From Rhizobium tropici CIAT 899 (lineage in GTDB: Bacteria; Pseudomonadota; Alphaproteobacteria; Rhizobiales; Rhizobiaceae): a stretch of 64,000 nt of DNA. A program made the position numbers and the translations under genes. Under the pieces are notes generated by a model. The model ran no database searches. It saw only the letters and a program-made list of their open reading frames with translations, and was not told where the DNA came from. The stretch lies in contig NC_020059.1 of assembly GCF_000330885.1 (NCBI RefSeq), forward strand, positions 2,779,001 to 2,843,000. The letters are read 5' to 3'. Below are positions 1 through 9,085 of the stretch, piece after piece. Positions within the stretch are counted from its first letter, which is position 1, and each line of letters starts with the position of its first letter.

Positions 1-296
1 CCATCGCGATAATCCACCCAGGCACGTTGCGCCTTGATGAGCGCCTTTTCAGCGCCCTTCATGTCGTTATCGAGATCAGCATCGATCGCGACCATCGCGG
101 CGCGCGTTTTCTTATATTGCGCGTTCAACGCCTTGTCGGCCGTGTCGAACTCGAGAGCGGCGCAAATGTTGAGGTCCGTCTGCGCCTCGGCTTTGGCGCA
201 ATCGATCTTCGGCTCGTCCAGATTGTTCTGCGCAAAGGCAGGACCGCAGATCAGGGCTGCAGCAAGAGCGACAGCGGCGGGCGCAAGCAATTTCAT
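1..296 (-). CDS. LprI-like (DUF1311) secreted protein, 3' end cut by window edge
   Basis: The frame is open from an ATG at 296 through the window edge, so the C-terminus is missing. The first 22 residues look like a Sec signal peptide (KLLAPAAVALAAALICGPAFA, cleavage after AFA). The mature part has two cysteines and the pattern DLNICAALEF then NAQYKKTR and QRAWVDYRD, which is the signature of the DUF1311/lysozyme-inhibitor LprI family. It starts 15 nt after the ureB stop codon, so it is very likely cotranscribed with urease. Genes of this family sit between ureB and ureC in Rhizobiaceae, so ureC probably lies just outside the window. A role in urease function is not established. Family assignment is good; function is unknown. 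Confidence 0.8.
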   Translation of the reverse strand, partial: MKLLAPAAVALAAALICGPAFAQNNLDEPKIDCAKAEAQTDLNICAALEFDTADKALNAQYKKTRAAMVAIDADLDNDMKGAEKALIKAQRAWVDYRD

Positions 297-311
297 CGAC
301 ACCCCCGGAAG

Positions 312-617
312 CTAGAGCTTGCCCATGACCTGCTGACGGAAGCCATAGACTTCACGCTTGCCCGACAGCGGGATCAGAGTGACCGAGCGTGTCTGCCCAG
401 GCTCGAAGCGCACGGCGGTACCGGCGGGAATATCGAGCCGCATGCCCCTTGCCTTGTCGCGGTCGAAAGACAGTCCGCCATTGGTCTCGGCGAAATGATA
501 ATGGCTGCCGACCTGAACCGGCCGGTCGCCCGTATTGGAAACCTCAAGCGTTGTGGTCGGCGCTCCGACGTTGAGTTCGATGTCGCCGCTTGCGGCAATA
601 ATTTCACCTGGAATCAT
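312..617 (-). CDS. ureB: Urease subunit beta
   Basis: 101 residues, the normal size for a separate urease beta subunit. UreB is a structural subunit of the cytoplasmic nickel urease (UreABC), which hydrolyses urea to ammonia and carbon dioxide. The N-terminus [16 protein letters not shown] and the internal SHYHFAETN and the C-terminal [14 protein letters not shown] are typical. An in-frame ATG seven codons upstream exists, but the start at 617 is preceded by AGGAGAGAACC and matches the family N-terminus, so I chose it. It lies 10 nt after the DUF1272 gene and is followed by the LprI-like gene, in the operon ureD-ureA-DUF1272-ureB. Confidence 0.96.
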   Translation of the reverse strand: MIPGEIIAASGDIELNVGAPTTTLEVSNTGDRPVQVGSHYHFAETNGGLSFDRDKARGMRLDIPAGTAVRFEPGQTRSVTLIPLSGKREVYGFRQQVMGKL

Positions 618-627
618 GGTTCTCTCC

Positions 628-882
628 TCATGCGGCATGGACGGGCGCGCATCCCTCAGCTTTCAGAACACGTTTTGTCGAAGCGGGATATTTGGCGAGC
701 AAGGCCGCCGGGCGGATTGGACGCTGCGCGAAGTCACCGCCGCAGTTCGGGCAGACACCGCCCAATACGGTATCGACGCACTCGACACAGAAGGTGCACT
801 CGAAGGTGCAGATCATAGCCTCCTGGCTTTCCGGCGGCAGATCCCTGTCGCAGCATTCGCAATTTGGCCTCAGCTCCAGCAT
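628..882 (-). CDS. DUF1272 cysteine-rich protein in the urease operon
   Basis: 84 residues. The N-terminal half carries nine cysteines arranged as pairs ([19 protein letters not shown]), which suggests a zinc-ribbon-like metal site. This matches the DUF1272 family, whose function is not known. Longer in-frame starts exist up to 960, but they overlap ureA; the ATG at 882 begins with the family sequence [11 protein letters not shown] and lies 7 nt after the ureA stop. Its place between ureA and ureB with short gaps implies cotranscription with urease. A role in metal handling or subunit assembly is only a guess from the cysteines and the context. Confidence 0.88.
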   Translation of the reverse strand: MLELRPNCECCDRDLPPESQEAMICTFECTFCVECVDTVLGGVCPNCGGDFAQRPIRPAALLAKYPASTKRVLKAEGCAPVHAA

Positions 883-889
883 GGCAACC

Positions 890-1192
890 TCATCGGATGG
901 GTTCGTGGACCGTGACGAGCTTGGTGCCGTCGGGGAAAGTCGCCTCGACCTGAACGTCATGGATCATCTCGGCAACGCCTTCCATCACCTGATCGCGCGT
1001 GATGACATGGGCGCCGGTCTCCATCAACTCAGCGACCGGGCGGCCATCGCGTGCGCCTTCGACCACGAAATCGGTAATCAGCGCAATGGCTTCGGGATGA
1101 TTGAGCTTCACGCCGCGCTCAAGCCGCCGCCGCGCCACCATCGCCGCCATCGAAATCAGCAGCTTGTCTTTTTCTCTCGGAGTGAGGTTCAT
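890..1192 (-). CDS. ureA: Urease subunit gamma
   Basis: 100 residues, the standard length of urease gamma. It begins [20 protein letters not shown] and contains the conserved [20 protein letters not shown] block and [14 protein letters not shown] at the end. UreA forms the (UreABC)3 core of cytoplasmic urease together with UreB and UreC. It follows ureD by 31 nt and precedes the DUF1272 gene by 7 nt on the same strand, so all belong to one transcript starting upstream of ureD. Confidence 0.97.
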   Translation of the reverse strand: MNLTPREKDKLLISMAAMVARRRLERGVKLNHPEAIALITDFVVEGARDGRPVAELMETGAHVITRDQVMEGVAEMIHDVQVEATFPDGTKLVTVHEPIR

Positions 1193-1223
1193 CGCCTACC
1201 TATGTGATTGCTGTTTGCTCAAT

Positions 1224-2045
1224 TTACAGATTCCAGACTTTCGGCACAGGCGCTCCGTCGCGCAAGGCGGAAATGATCGGGATGAGGATTTTTCTGAGCG
1301 CGAAACCATCGGCGGCGGCGAGCCGCACGACGAGCTTCTCGCCCCAGTGGCTGGCGCCCCCCTTATGGGTTTCGAGGAGCGGCCTGATACGGCCGAGATA
1401 GGTCTCGGCCAGTGGCCCGACATAAAGCAAGGTCGCAAAGGCCACCTGACCGTCAAGCACGGCCATCTTCGCCGTCAACGCGGCGATATCGCCATCCAGC
1501 CGCAGCTCCTCGGCATGAACCAGCCGTCCGCCGCGGCGGATGCGCCAGCGATCGCGGAACAGCCCCTGCTCCATCGTCTCGCCCATGGCTTTGCGCCCAA
1601 GCAGGATCGCCTCGACGGCAAGGAATTCGGCCGCATCGTCAAGTTCGACATTCAGCACACGCGAAAGCGAGGCGCGGTCGAACAGGATGGTCTCCTGCGG
1701 CAACCAATCGACACGGGCGCCATGGCCAACCTTAATGGACGTTTCGACCTCTGCCGTATCGGCCGAAGCCTTGTAGATCTTCTCGCAGGCCTGCGTGGTC
1801 ACATCGATGCGTGTACCCGGCGCGGCGGAAATGCTCCAATCCATGCGGTCGCCGCCGGTCAGGCCGCCGGCCGTATTGATAACGACGGCCTCCATGGAAT
1901 GATCGAAAGTTTCCGGCAGCCTGATCTTGGCCGCGCCCTCCTGAAAGAGCTCGGAAAGGCGCGTGCGGCCGCCAAGCGACTTCGCCGCAAGATGGCCGCG
2001 ACCCCGCGCCCTCTGCGGTCTCGTCCCTGCCACCGTCATTGCCAT
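1224..2045 (-). CDS. ureD: Urease accessory protein UreD
   Basis: 273 residues from the ATG at 2045. UreD (UreH) is the scaffold chaperone that, with UreF and UreG, delivers nickel to the urease apoprotein. Diagnostic segments are the N-terminal [12 protein letters not shown], the [15 protein letters not shown] block near residues 60-75, [11 protein letters not shown], and [11 protein letters not shown]. An upstream in-frame ATG at 2066 would add seven residues; I prefer 2045 because GGAGAGG lies six bases before it and the length fits rhizobial UreD. It is the first gene of the urease operon. The partner genes ureC, ureE, ureF and ureG are expected beyond the left edge. Confidence 0.95.
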   Translation of the reverse strand: MAMTVAGTRPQRARGRGHLAAKSLGGRTRLSELFQEGAAKIRLPETFDHSMEAVVINTAGGLTGGDRMDWSISAAPGTRIDVTTQACEKIYKASADTAEVETSIKVGHGARVDWLPQETILFDRASLSRVLNVELDDAAEFLAVEAILLGRKAMGETMEQGLFRDRWRIRRGGRLVHAEELRLDGDIAALTAKMAVLDGQVAFATLLYVGPLAETYLGRIRPLLETHKGGASHWGEKLVVRLAAADGFALRKILIPIISALRDGAPVPKVWNL

Positions 2046-2253
2046 CAGCCTCTCCACGCATCGCACATGCCAAGCCCGGCCATTGAAGCCCGGCGAGCAA
2101 TAAACGCAAGCAATTCCTGTGCCTTATTCGACGCCGTGCAATATTGGCCTTATATCAGCCGCATTAGCTGCATTTTTCGCCAAACGCTCAAAAGAAAGGC
2201 AACCTCTGCAACGGATATGTTTGATCCTTGGCGCGAAGACGATGCGCGTCAGT

Positions 2254-2352
2254 CTGGAGCAGTTCCAGCAAAAGTGCGAAGCGGTTTGCGTCCGGAACTG
2301 CATAAACAAGATAGAGCGCTTCCGCGATTCGGAGGAAAGCGGAAATACTCTA
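2254..2352. repeat. RIME-like palindromic intergenic repeat, copy 1
   Basis: Two hairpins in tandem. The first has a perfect 8-bp stem, GCAGTTCC at 2259-2266 and GGAACTGC at 2294-2301, around a loop containing CAAAAGTGCGAAGCGG. The second is an imperfect palindrome, 2313-2325 against 2339-2351 (AGAG..TTCCGC paired with GCGGAA..CTCT). The sequence type agrees with the palindromic intergenic mosaic repeats known from Rhizobium genomes; the assignment is from memory of those elements. The right edge overlaps the TAG stop codon (2350-2352) of the minus-strand dehydrogenase gene. The rest of the 2046-2253 gap shows no gene, only the likely ureD promoter region. Confidence 0.7.
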
Positions 2353-3321
2353 GATCACACGATCCGGTGGCTCGCGCCCGGCAAAGAAGGCGGTGACATT
2401 GTCCACCACCTTCATCCCCATGGCGGTGCGCGTCTCTTCCGTGGCGCTGCCGAGATGCGGCAGAAGCACGACGTTGTTCATCGCCCTCAACCGCTCGGGA
2501 ACATGCGGTTCAGCTTCATAAACGTCGAGGCCCGCGCCGCGGATCGTCCCCCGCTCCAGTGCCGAAATCAGCGCTGCCTCGTCGACGACATCGCCTCTTG
2601 CGGTGTTGATCAGGAAGGCCTCCGGTTTCATGGCCGCGAAACGGGCCGCATTCATCAGGTGCCGGTTCTCGGCACCGCCTGGACAATGCAGGGAGACGAA
2701 ATCGGAGACTTCCAGAACATCGTCTACGGTCTGCAACTGGACAGCGCCATAGCGAGCCGCCTCCATGGGATCGATGGCGGAACGATTGTAGAAGACGACA
2801 TCCATACCGAAACCGAAATGGCAGCGCTGCGCGAAGGCACGGCCAATGCGGCCGAAGCCGATAATGCCGACAGTCTTGCCGGTGACCTTGGTGCCGACCA
2901 GATGTGTCGGCCGCCAGCCGCTCCAGGCGCCGGCCCTGACTTCACGCTCGCCTTCGCCGCCACGACGCGCAACGGAAAGAAGCAGCAGCATGGCGATATC
3001 GGCCGTGCAATCAGTCAGCACACCGGGCGTGTTGGTGACGACCACGCCCTTCTGTTTTGCCGCGGCAATATCGATATGATTGAAGCCGACGCCGAAATTG
3101 CCGAGGATCTTCGTCCTGATCGCCTGACCTTCGAAAAGCGCTGCAGGAAGCCTATCGGAAACGGTCGGCAGGACTGCATCATTGGCGAGCAGCGCCTCGC
3201 GCAGCTGCCCCGCATCGAGCGCGATGTCATCCTTGTTCAACGTCGTGTCGAAACGCTCGGAAAGCACGGATTCGACCGCGGCCGGCCAGCGTCGGGTCAC
3301 AAGAATACGGGGTTTGTTCAT
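2350..3321 (-). CDS. D-isomer-specific 2-hydroxyacid dehydrogenase (glyoxylate/hydroxypyruvate reductase type)
   Basis: 323 residues with the full fold of the D-2-hydroxyacid dehydrogenase family. The NAD(P)-binding motif GFGRIG is at 155-160, and the catalytic trio is R242 (in NTARGD), E271 (in YEAEP) and H289 (in LPHLGSAT). The segment NFGVGFNHIDIAAAK is typical of the glyoxylate/hydroxypyruvate/2-ketogluconate reductase branch. It would reduce a 2-oxoacid in the cytoplasm; the exact substrate cannot be read from the sequence. AGGAGG precedes the ATG at 3321. The gene stands alone, and its stop codon lies inside a palindromic repeat. Confidence 0.9.
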   Translation of the reverse strand: MNKPRILVTRRWPAAVESVLSERFDTTLNKDDIALDAGQLREALLANDAVLPTVSDRLPAALFEGQAIRTKILGNFGVGFNHIDIAAAKQKGVVVTNTPGVLTDCTADIAMLLLLSVARRGGEGEREVRAGAWSGWRPTHLVGTKVTGKTVGIIGFGRIGRAFAQRCHFGFGMDVVFYNRSAIDPMEAARYGAVQLQTVDDVLEVSDFVSLHCPGGAENRHLMNAARFAAMKPEAFLINTARGDVVDEAALISALERGTIRGAGLDVYEAEPHVPERLRAMNNVVLLPHLGSATEETRTAMGMKVVDNVTAFFAGREPPDRVI

Positions 3322-3402
3322 GCGGTCATCCTCCTGCCGATATCAGGCAGATTTAAAGCAGCCTTGGCTTGAAGAAAATGGCGAACCGATATCGCGAATA
3401 TG

Positions 3403-3428
3403 AAAAAGCCCGGCCAGTGGCCGGGCTT
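3403..3428 (-). terminator. Rho-independent terminator downstream of livJ
   Basis: On the minus strand an AAGCCCGGCCA/TGGCCGGGCTT stem is followed directly by TTTTT. It lies 40 nt after the livJ stop and closes the liv operon before the dehydrogenase gene. Confidence 0.88.
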
Positions 3429-3468
3429 CTCAGATCTTGCCTATGCCGGAAAACCGGCATCACAAAGC

Positions 3469-4590
3469 TTACTTCGAGATTTCGTCGTAGTTGTACTTGC
3501 CGTCGGAACCCTTGGACCACTTGTACATGACGTAGTCCGGACGGGTGATGTCGCCCTTGGCGTTGAAGCCCAGATCGCCGATAGCGGTCTTGAACGGACC
3601 CTTTGCCTTCAGCGCATCGGCAACAGCCATCGGATCGTTGGAACCGGCAGCCTTGGCGGCGGCGGCGATAACCTGCAGAGCCGAGTAGGAGTAGAGCGTG
3701 TAGCCTTCCGGCTCGTAGCCGGCAGCGCGGAACTTGGCCACGAGATCGGCGGAAGCCGGGTTCTTGCGCGGATCCGGTGCGAAGGTCATCAACGTGCCGT
3801 CGACGGCGTCGCCGGCGATCGATGCCAGCTCGTTCGAAACGATACCGTCACCCGACATGAAGTGAGCCTTTACACCCTGGTCGGCCATCTGGCGCATGAT
3901 GAGGCCAGCTTCCGTGTGCAGACCACCGTAGTAGACGAAATCGACGCCAGCCTGCTTCATCTTGGCGATCAGGGCCGAGTAGTCCTTGTCGCCGGGGGTG
4001 ATGCCTTCATAAACGACTTCCGTCACGCCGGCGGCGTTGAGGTTCTTCTTGGTTTCATCGGCTAGACCCTGACCATAAGGGGTCTTGTCGTGAACGACGG
4101 CAACCTTGGCGCCCTTGAAATTGTCGGCGATGTACTTGCCGGCAACTTCGCCCTGCTGGTCGTCACGGCCGCAAGTACGGAACGTGTTCCACAGGCCGCG
4201 TTCGGTGAACTTCGGGTTCGTCGAAGCGGGAGTGATCTGCAGGATGCCGTTTTCAGCGTAGACTTCCGAAGCCGGAATGGAAACGCCCGAGTTGAAGTGA
4301 CCGACGACGAACTTCACGCCGTCAGCAACGAACTTGTTGGCGACTGAAACGCCCTGCTTGGCGTCGGAGACGTCGTCGCCGAGTTCGATCTTGATCTTTT
4401 CCCCGTTGATGCCGCCTGCAGCATTGATGTCGGCTGCTGCCTGTTCCGCACCCTTCTGAAGCTGCGCGCCAAACGCAGCATTCGGGCCCGTCAACGGACC
4501 GCCAACGCCAACAATGATGTCGGCCTTCGCAGCGCCGCCGAAAGCGATCATCGCCGACAAAGCCACCGCCGACAGAAGATACTTCTTCAT
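3469..4590 (-). CDS. livJ: Branched-chain amino acid ABC transporter, periplasmic binding protein
   Basis: 373 residues from the ATG at 4590, chosen because it begins a clear signal peptide ([20 protein letters not shown], cleavage after AKA) and has GGGAG upstream. The mature protein starts [18 protein letters not shown], the usual start of Leu/Ile/Val-binding proteins (periplasmic binding protein type 1 fold). It also shows [19 protein letters not shown] and [14 protein letters not shown]. It captures branched-chain amino acids, or a related amino acid, for the LivHMGF transporter encoded just upstream. It is the last gene of the set, 185 nt after the small membrane protein gene, so it may also have its own promoter. 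A strong terminator follows. Confidence 0.94.
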   Translation of the reverse strand: MKKYLLSAVALSAMIAFGGAAKADIIVGVGGPLTGPNAAFGAQLQKGAEQAAADINAAGGINGEKIKIELGDDVSDAKQGVSVANKFVADGVKFVVGHFNSGVSIPASEVYAENGILQITPASTNPKFTERGLWNTFRTCGRDDQQGEVAGKYIADNFKGAKVAVVHDKTPYGQGLADETKKNLNAAGVTEVVYEGITPGDKDYSALIAKMKQAGVDFVYYGGLHTEAGLIMRQMADQGVKAHFMSGDGIVSNELASIAGDAVDGTLMTFAPDPRKNPASADLVAKFRAAGYEPEGYTLYSYSALQVIAAAAKAAGSNDPMAVADALKAKGPFKTAIGDLGFNAKGDITRPDYVMYKWSKGSDGKYNYDEISK

Positions 4591-4775
4591 ATTATTACTC
4601 CCAATTTTTAAGCGGGTTCCGTTTAATCTGCCCTGCGCGATACCCACCAATCATCACGCCGGTAACGCTTGCATTTCGAACTCTGGAAGCATGATCCTGC
4701 CCGTTCCCGTCTGTTTTTATGGGGCTGGATGACGCTCTTGGTTGTACGCAGACTGTGCCTAGTTTAGGCCCAGTG

Positions 4776-5129
4776 TCAATTCTTCTTCTTCCAAGAAAAG
4801 GCCGAGGTCTTTTCATAGAGCCAATAGTAATTATTCACCATCTGATCGGTACGGCGATACCGGTATCCCGCAGTCGCGAAAACGAGCAGAAGCACGACGT
4901 CGATGATGTAGATGGTGAGGTCGAATACCGGCCCGTTGAACAGCGCATGGTGCAGAAACTGCAGCCCGAGGCCGATCAGAAAGCTGTAGACGACGACAAT
5001 CGGATAGTTTTCCCAGCTGGAAGCGACGGCACGGCCTGCGCGCCACGCGGTCCAGAAACCCAGGATGACGATAACGGCACGGATGACCATGCGGCCGCCG
5101 GTATCGCTGTCGAAGAGAAGTCCCTGCAT
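4776..5129 (-). CDS. Small membrane protein (DUF6867 type) in the liv operon
   Basis: 117 residues. Three hydrophobic segments are visible: about 14-30 (RAVIVILGFWTAWRAG), 43-60 (YPIVVVYSFLIGLGLQFL) and 68-88 (FDLTIYIIDVVLLLVFATAG), followed by a basic and aromatic tail ending in SAFSWKKKN. It matches the uncharacterised DUF6867 family found in rhizobial liv operons. It lies 24 nt after livF and before livJ on the same strand, so it is very probably cotranscribed. A helper role for the transporter in the inner membrane is inferred only from location. Confidence 0.82.
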   Translation of the reverse strand: MQGLLFDSDTGGRMVIRAVIVILGFWTAWRAGRAVASSWENYPIVVVYSFLIGLGLQFLHHALFNGPVFDLTIYIIDVVLLLVFATAGYRYRRTDQMVNNYYWLYEKTSAFSWKKKN

Positions 5130-5153
5130 CTCAAATTCCCCGCGAAACGAAAC

Positions 5154-5885
5154 TCAATGATGTCCGCCTTCGAGATAGGCGGCGCGCACTTCCGGATTGG
5201 CGAGCAGCTCCTTGCCCGAACCGCTCATCGTCACCCGGCCGTTGACCATCACATAGGCGCGGTCGGAAAGCTTCAGCGCTGCAAAGGCATTTTGCTCGAC
5301 GAGGAAGACGGTCAGCCCCTGGCTCTGGTTCAGAACCTTGATCGCTTCGAAAATGCCCTTGACGATCAGCGGTGCCAGGCCAAGCGAGGGCTCGTCCAGC
5401 AGCAGCAGCTTCGGGCGCGCCATCAGCGCACGGCCAATCGACAGCATCTGCTGCTCGCCGCCGGAAAGCGTGCCGCCGCGCTGCGACTGACGCTCCTTCA
5501 GGCGCGGGAAGAGCGTGAAGATCTTCTCGACGTCCTCATTGAAGTATTTGAGCTTGTCGAGGCTCGCACCCATCTGCAGGTTTTCGTAGACGGTCATGCG
5601 CGGAAAGATGCGCCGCCCCTCCGGCGATTGCGCGATGCGAAGCCGCGCGATCTCGTGCGTCGGCATGCGCGTAATATCCTGGCCGTCGAAAATGACCGAT
5701 CCGGTACGAGCCTGAGGGCTGCCGCAGATCGTCATCATCAGCGTCGACTTGCCGGCGCCGTTGGCGCCGATCAGGCTGACGATCTCGCCACGGTTGACTT
5801 CGATGTCGACCCCGGCAAGGGCGCGGATATTGCCGTAATAGGTTTCCACGCCCGCAACTTTGAGAAGTGGCTGCCCCGTCATCAA
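5154..5885 (-). CDS. livF: Branched-chain amino acid ABC transporter, ATPase LivF
   Basis: 243 residues, one of the two cytoplasmic ATPases of the high-affinity branched-chain amino acid transporter. Walker A GANGAGKS is at 40-47, the ABC signature LSGGEQ at 140-145, and Walker B LLLLDEP at 160-166. The Q-loop IAQSPEGRRIFPRMTV is typical of LivF and distinguishes it from LivG. The start codon overlaps the livG stop (ATGA), indicating translational coupling. Confidence 0.96.
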   Translation of the reverse strand: MMTGQPLLKVAGVETYYGNIRALAGVDIEVNRGEIVSLIGANGAGKSTLMMTICGSPQARTGSVIFDGQDITRMPTHEIARLRIAQSPEGRRIFPRMTVYENLQMGASLDKLKYFNEDVEKIFTLFPRLKERQSQRGGTLSGGEQQMLSIGRALMARPKLLLLDEPSLGLAPLIVKGIFEAIKVLNQSQGLTVFLVEQNAFAALKLSDRAYVMVNGRVTMSGSGKELLANPEVRAAYLEGGHH

Positions 5886-6754
5886 TGTTCACCTTCCTGG
5901 AGGTGTTCGACTTCGGCAATCACCTCTTCCACTTCCTCATCCTCAACGCCCAGATAGGCAGCGATCACGCGAGGATCGTTCTTCACCTCTTCCGGCGTGC
6001 CATCGGCAATCTTCTGCCCATATTCGAGGACGATGACATGGTCGGAAATCTCCATGACCACCGACATATCGTGCTCGATCAACAGGATAGACGTGCCGGT
6101 ATCCTTGCGGATACTGCGCAGGAATTCGTTGAGAACCAGGGATTCGCGAGGATTGAGACCGGCAGCCGGCTCGTCCAGGCAAAGCAGCTCCGGCCCCGTG
6201 CACATTGCGCGAGCGATTTCCAGGCGACGTTGCGCGCCGTAGGGAAGATCGCCGGCCGGATCGTCGGCGCGATCGATGAGATCGGCCTTCTCGAGCCAGA
6301 AGCGCGCGAGTTCGATCGCATTCTTGGCTTCGGAACGATACGGCCCGATGCCGAGCAGACCGAGGATCGTATAGCCGGAGGCGCGCATCAGCTTGTTGTG
6401 CTGCGCCACCAGCAGGTTTTCCAACACGGTGAGGCCCGAAAACAGGCGGATATTCTGGAAGGTGCGCGCCACCTTGGCTTCACGCGTGATCCGGAAATCC
6501 GGAAGCCGTTCCAGGAGATATTCCTTACCGGTCTTCTGATGCAGGCTGATCATACCCATCGTCGGCTTGTAGAAACCGGTGATGCAATTGAACACTGTCG
6601 TCTTACCGGCGCCGTTCGGGCCGATGAGGGCGGTGATGTCGCCTCGCTTCGCCTCGAAGGAGAAGTCGTTGATCGCCATCAGGCCGCCGAACTTCATCGA
6701 CAGATGATCGACCTTCAGCAGAACGTCATTGGGGTTTGCGGTCACAGCGTTCAT
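5882..6754 (-). CDS. livG: Branched-chain amino acid ABC transporter, ATPase LivG
   Basis: 290 residues. Walker A GPNGAGKT is at 45-52, a degenerate signature PYGAQRR at 171-177, and Walker B LLCLDEP at 190-196. The segment TVFNCITGFYKPT and the PYGAQRRLEIARAM signature variant are characteristic of LivG. It pairs with LivF under the LivH/LivM permeases. The C-terminus has an acidic tail (GVEDEEVEEVIAEVEHLQ), longer than in the enteric protein. Its start overlaps the livM stop by one base and its stop overlaps the livF start. Confidence 0.96.
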   Translation of the reverse strand: MNAVTANPNDVLLKVDHLSMKFGGLMAINDFSFEAKRGDITALIGPNGAGKTTVFNCITGFYKPTMGMISLHQKTGKEYLLERLPDFRITREAKVARTFQNIRLFSGLTVLENLLVAQHNKLMRASGYTILGLLGIGPYRSEAKNAIELARFWLEKADLIDRADDPAGDLPYGAQRRLEIARAMCTGPELLCLDEPAAGLNPRESLVLNEFLRSIRKDTGTSILLIEHDMSVVMEISDHVIVLEYGQKIADGTPEEVKNDPRVIAAYLGVEDEEVEEVIAEVEHLQEGEH

Positions 6755-8178
6755 CAGCCGTGGCCCTCCTTGGTAAAGCTGCCGGAGACCGCTTTTCGCT
6801 CTTTGAGGAAGGCGGTCGGCTCACGCGTGCCGACGAAGCCGCGCGGCTTGAAGATCATGACGACCACCATGGCGAGACCGAAGATCAGCATGCGGTAGAG
6901 TTCCGGGGTGAAATCCGGGCCGAAGCCGGGAATAATTGTCGTGTCGCCCCAAACCAGGCCAGTCTTCAGGAAGCTCATATTACGCAGCGCTTCCGTGCCG
7001 CCGATCATGGCGATCGCCGCGATAGCGATACCCTTCAACGACCCCATGCCGCCCAGGACCACGATCGCCAAAATGATCGCGGATTCCAGGAAGACGAAGG
7101 ATTCCGGTGAGACGAAGCCCTGACGCGCGGCGAAAAAGGAGCCGGCAAAGCCGCCGAACATGGCGCCGGTGGCAAAAGCCGTGAGCTTCGTCGTTACGGT
7201 ATTGATTCCGAGTGAACGGCAGGCGATTTCATCCTCGCGCAACGCTTCCCACGCACGTCCGATCGGCATGCGGCGCAGCCTGATGGTGACATAGGCCGTC
7301 AGCATGCAGAGCAGCAGGATCACATAGAACAGGAAAATCTTATACCAGGCAGACGAGATCGGCAGACCGAAACTACGCACGAAGTTGTGCGGGTCCTTCA
7401 TATCGAAAGTATATAGGCCAAAGAGCGATGCCTTGGTGACGTTGGAGATGCCGAAGCTTCCCTGCGTCACATCGGTCCAGTTGGTCAGCACGATACGGAT
7501 GATTTCCCCAAAGGCGAGCGTCACGATCGCCAGGTAATCGCCCCTCAGGCGCAGCACCGGAAAGCCGAGGATCATGCCCCAAAGTGCGGCAAGAATGCCC
7601 GACAGCGGCAGCAGCAGCCAGAAGGATAGGCCAAAATGCATCGATAACAGTGCATAGGAATAGGCGCCGACGGCATAGAAGGCGACATATCCGAGGTCAA
7701 GCAGGCCGGCGAGGCCGACGACGATGTTCAGGCCCCAGGCAAGCATCACATAGATGAGGATCTGGATGCCGAAGTTATCGACATAGGTCAGCGATCCCTG
7801 CGGACCGAGGATCGCCACCGCCGCCAGCGGATAGATGAGCAGCAGCAGGAGCGCAATCTTGTTGAAATGCCTGGCGGCGAAGCTTTGTTCGCCTTCTACC
7901 TGGACGACCTTGGCCTTGGCGGCCTTTCGCGCTGCCAGATAAGGCTGGACGAAGACCGTCATGACGAAGCGGCCAACGGTAGCGATCGCGACGATGGTCG
8001 CCAAAAGACCCCAGCGCTGCACGATGATCAGCTTGTTGTCCATATTCTGATCGGTCTTGAGACCGATATAGAGGACGAACATGCCGAAGGATATGACGGC
8101 GGTCCAGAGGGCGTCCGTAATCCCCTTCTGGACAAGGCCGGGTGCGGTCTTGCCTGCAACGAAGTTTGAATTTGCCAT
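6754..8178 (-). CDS. livM: Branched-chain amino acid ABC transporter permease LivM
   Basis: 474 residues, a polytopic inner-membrane protein of the LivM family. The conserved core includes GLLDLGYVAFYAVGAYSYAL, FPVLRLRGDYLAIVTLAFGE and the ATPase-contact loop RAWEALREDEIACRSLGIN. About 130 N-terminal residues precede this core. They contain two hydrophobic segments and a charged linker (RKAAKAKVVQVEGEQS), an extension common in alphaproteobacterial LivM. The gene begins a few bases after the livH stop codon. Confidence 0.95.
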   Translation of the reverse strand: MANSNFVAGKTAPGLVQKGITDALWTAVISFGMFVLYIGLKTDQNMDNKLIIVQRWGLLATIVAIATVGRFVMTVFVQPYLAARKAAKAKVVQVEGEQSFAARHFNKIALLLLLIYPLAAVAILGPQGSLTYVDNFGIQILIYVMLAWGLNIVVGLAGLLDLGYVAFYAVGAYSYALLSMHFGLSFWLLLPLSGILAALWGMILGFPVLRLRGDYLAIVTLAFGEIIRIVLTNWTDVTQGSFGISNVTKASLFGLYTFDMKDPHNFVRSFGLPISSAWYKIFLFYVILLLCMLTAYVTIRLRRMPIGRAWEALREDEIACRSLGINTVTTKLTAFATGAMFGGFAGSFFAARQGFVSPESFVFLESAIILAIVVLGGMGSLKGIAIAAIAMIGGTEALRNMSFLKTGLVWGDTTIIPGFGPDFTPELYRMLIFGLAMVVVMIFKPRGFVGTREPTAFLKERKAVSGSFTKEGHG

Positions 8179-8182
8179 GGCG

Positions 8183-9085
8183 TTATACCTTTTCGACTTC
8201 CGGCCGGCCGAGAATACCCGTCGGCTTGAAGATCAGCACGTAGGCCAGGATACCGTATGTCGCGACATCCTTATACGCGATGGGGAAATTGCCCGACCAG
8301 AACGACTCGATGAAGCCGATCATCAAACCGCCGAGAAAACAGCCCGGCAGCGAGCCGATGCCGCCCAGAACCGCGGCGGTGAAGGCCTTGACACCAGGCA
8401 CGAAGCCATCCGTGAAGTTCGCGACGCCATAATACATCAGATACATCGTGCCGGCGACGGCAGCGAGCGCCGCACCCATGATGAAGGTAATGGAAATGGT
8501 CCGGTCGACATTGATGCCGAGCAGCGCCGCCATCTTGCGGTCCTGCTCGGTGGCGCGCTGCGCGCGCCCAAGCGCCGTCTTGTTGACGATGTACCAGAAG
8601 GCGGCCAGCAGCACGACGGTGATGATGAAGATGATGATCTGCTTCAGCGACAGCGAGACGCCGCCGAAATTGTAGACATCTCCCACCAGTGTCGGGATCG
8701 GCTTGTTGCGCGGGCCCTGTGCGACCTGGATGAAGTTCGACAGAACGATCGACATGCCGATTGCCGTGATCAGCGGCGCGAGACGGAACGACCCGCGCAA
8801 GGGCCGATAGGCGACGCGCTCGATCACCCAGTTCCAGAGGCTCGTCATCAGCATGGCGACAATCAGCATCACCAAAAGCAAGATGGCAACCGGGAGGCCG
8901 GCAAACAGCGAAATGAGAACGAGATAGGTGATAAGAGCGGCAAAACCGCCAAGCATGAAGACATCACCGTGGGCAAAATTGATCATGCCGATGATGCCGT
9001 AGACCATGGTGTAACCAATGGCGATCAGGCCGTAGATCGACCCGAGAGTCAGCCCGTTTAAGAGCTGCTGGATAAAATAATCCAT
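8183..9085 (-). CDS. livH: Branched-chain amino acid ABC transporter permease LivH
   Basis: 300 residues. It begins MDYFIQQLLNGLTLGSIYGL, and GMINFAHGDVFMLGGF and KAFTAAVLGGIGSLPGCFLGG are LivH hallmarks. It forms the transmembrane channel with LivM. It is the first gene of livH-M-G-F-DUF6867-livJ, so the operon promoter should lie in the 9086-9446 gap. A weak GGGGAAA ribosome-binding site precedes the ATG. Confidence 0.96.
   Translation of the reverse strand: MDYFIQQLLNGLTLGSIYGLIAIGYTMVYGIIGMINFAHGDVFMLGGFAALITYLVLISLFAGLPVAILLLVMLIVAMLMTSLWNWVIERVAYRPLRGSFRLAPLITAIGMSIVLSNFIQVAQGPRNKPIPTLVGDVYNFGGVSLSLKQIIIFIITVVLLAAFWYIVNKTALGRAQRATEQDRKMAALLGINVDRTISITFIMGAALAAVAGTMYLMYYGVANFTDGFVPGVKAFTAAVLGGIGSLPGCFLGGLMIGFIESFWSGNFPIAYKDVATYGILAYVLIFKPTGILGRPEVEKV

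Noticed and set aside
1101..2396. 431-codon plus-strand frame
   Set aside because: It is antisense to ureD, which has strong family motifs.
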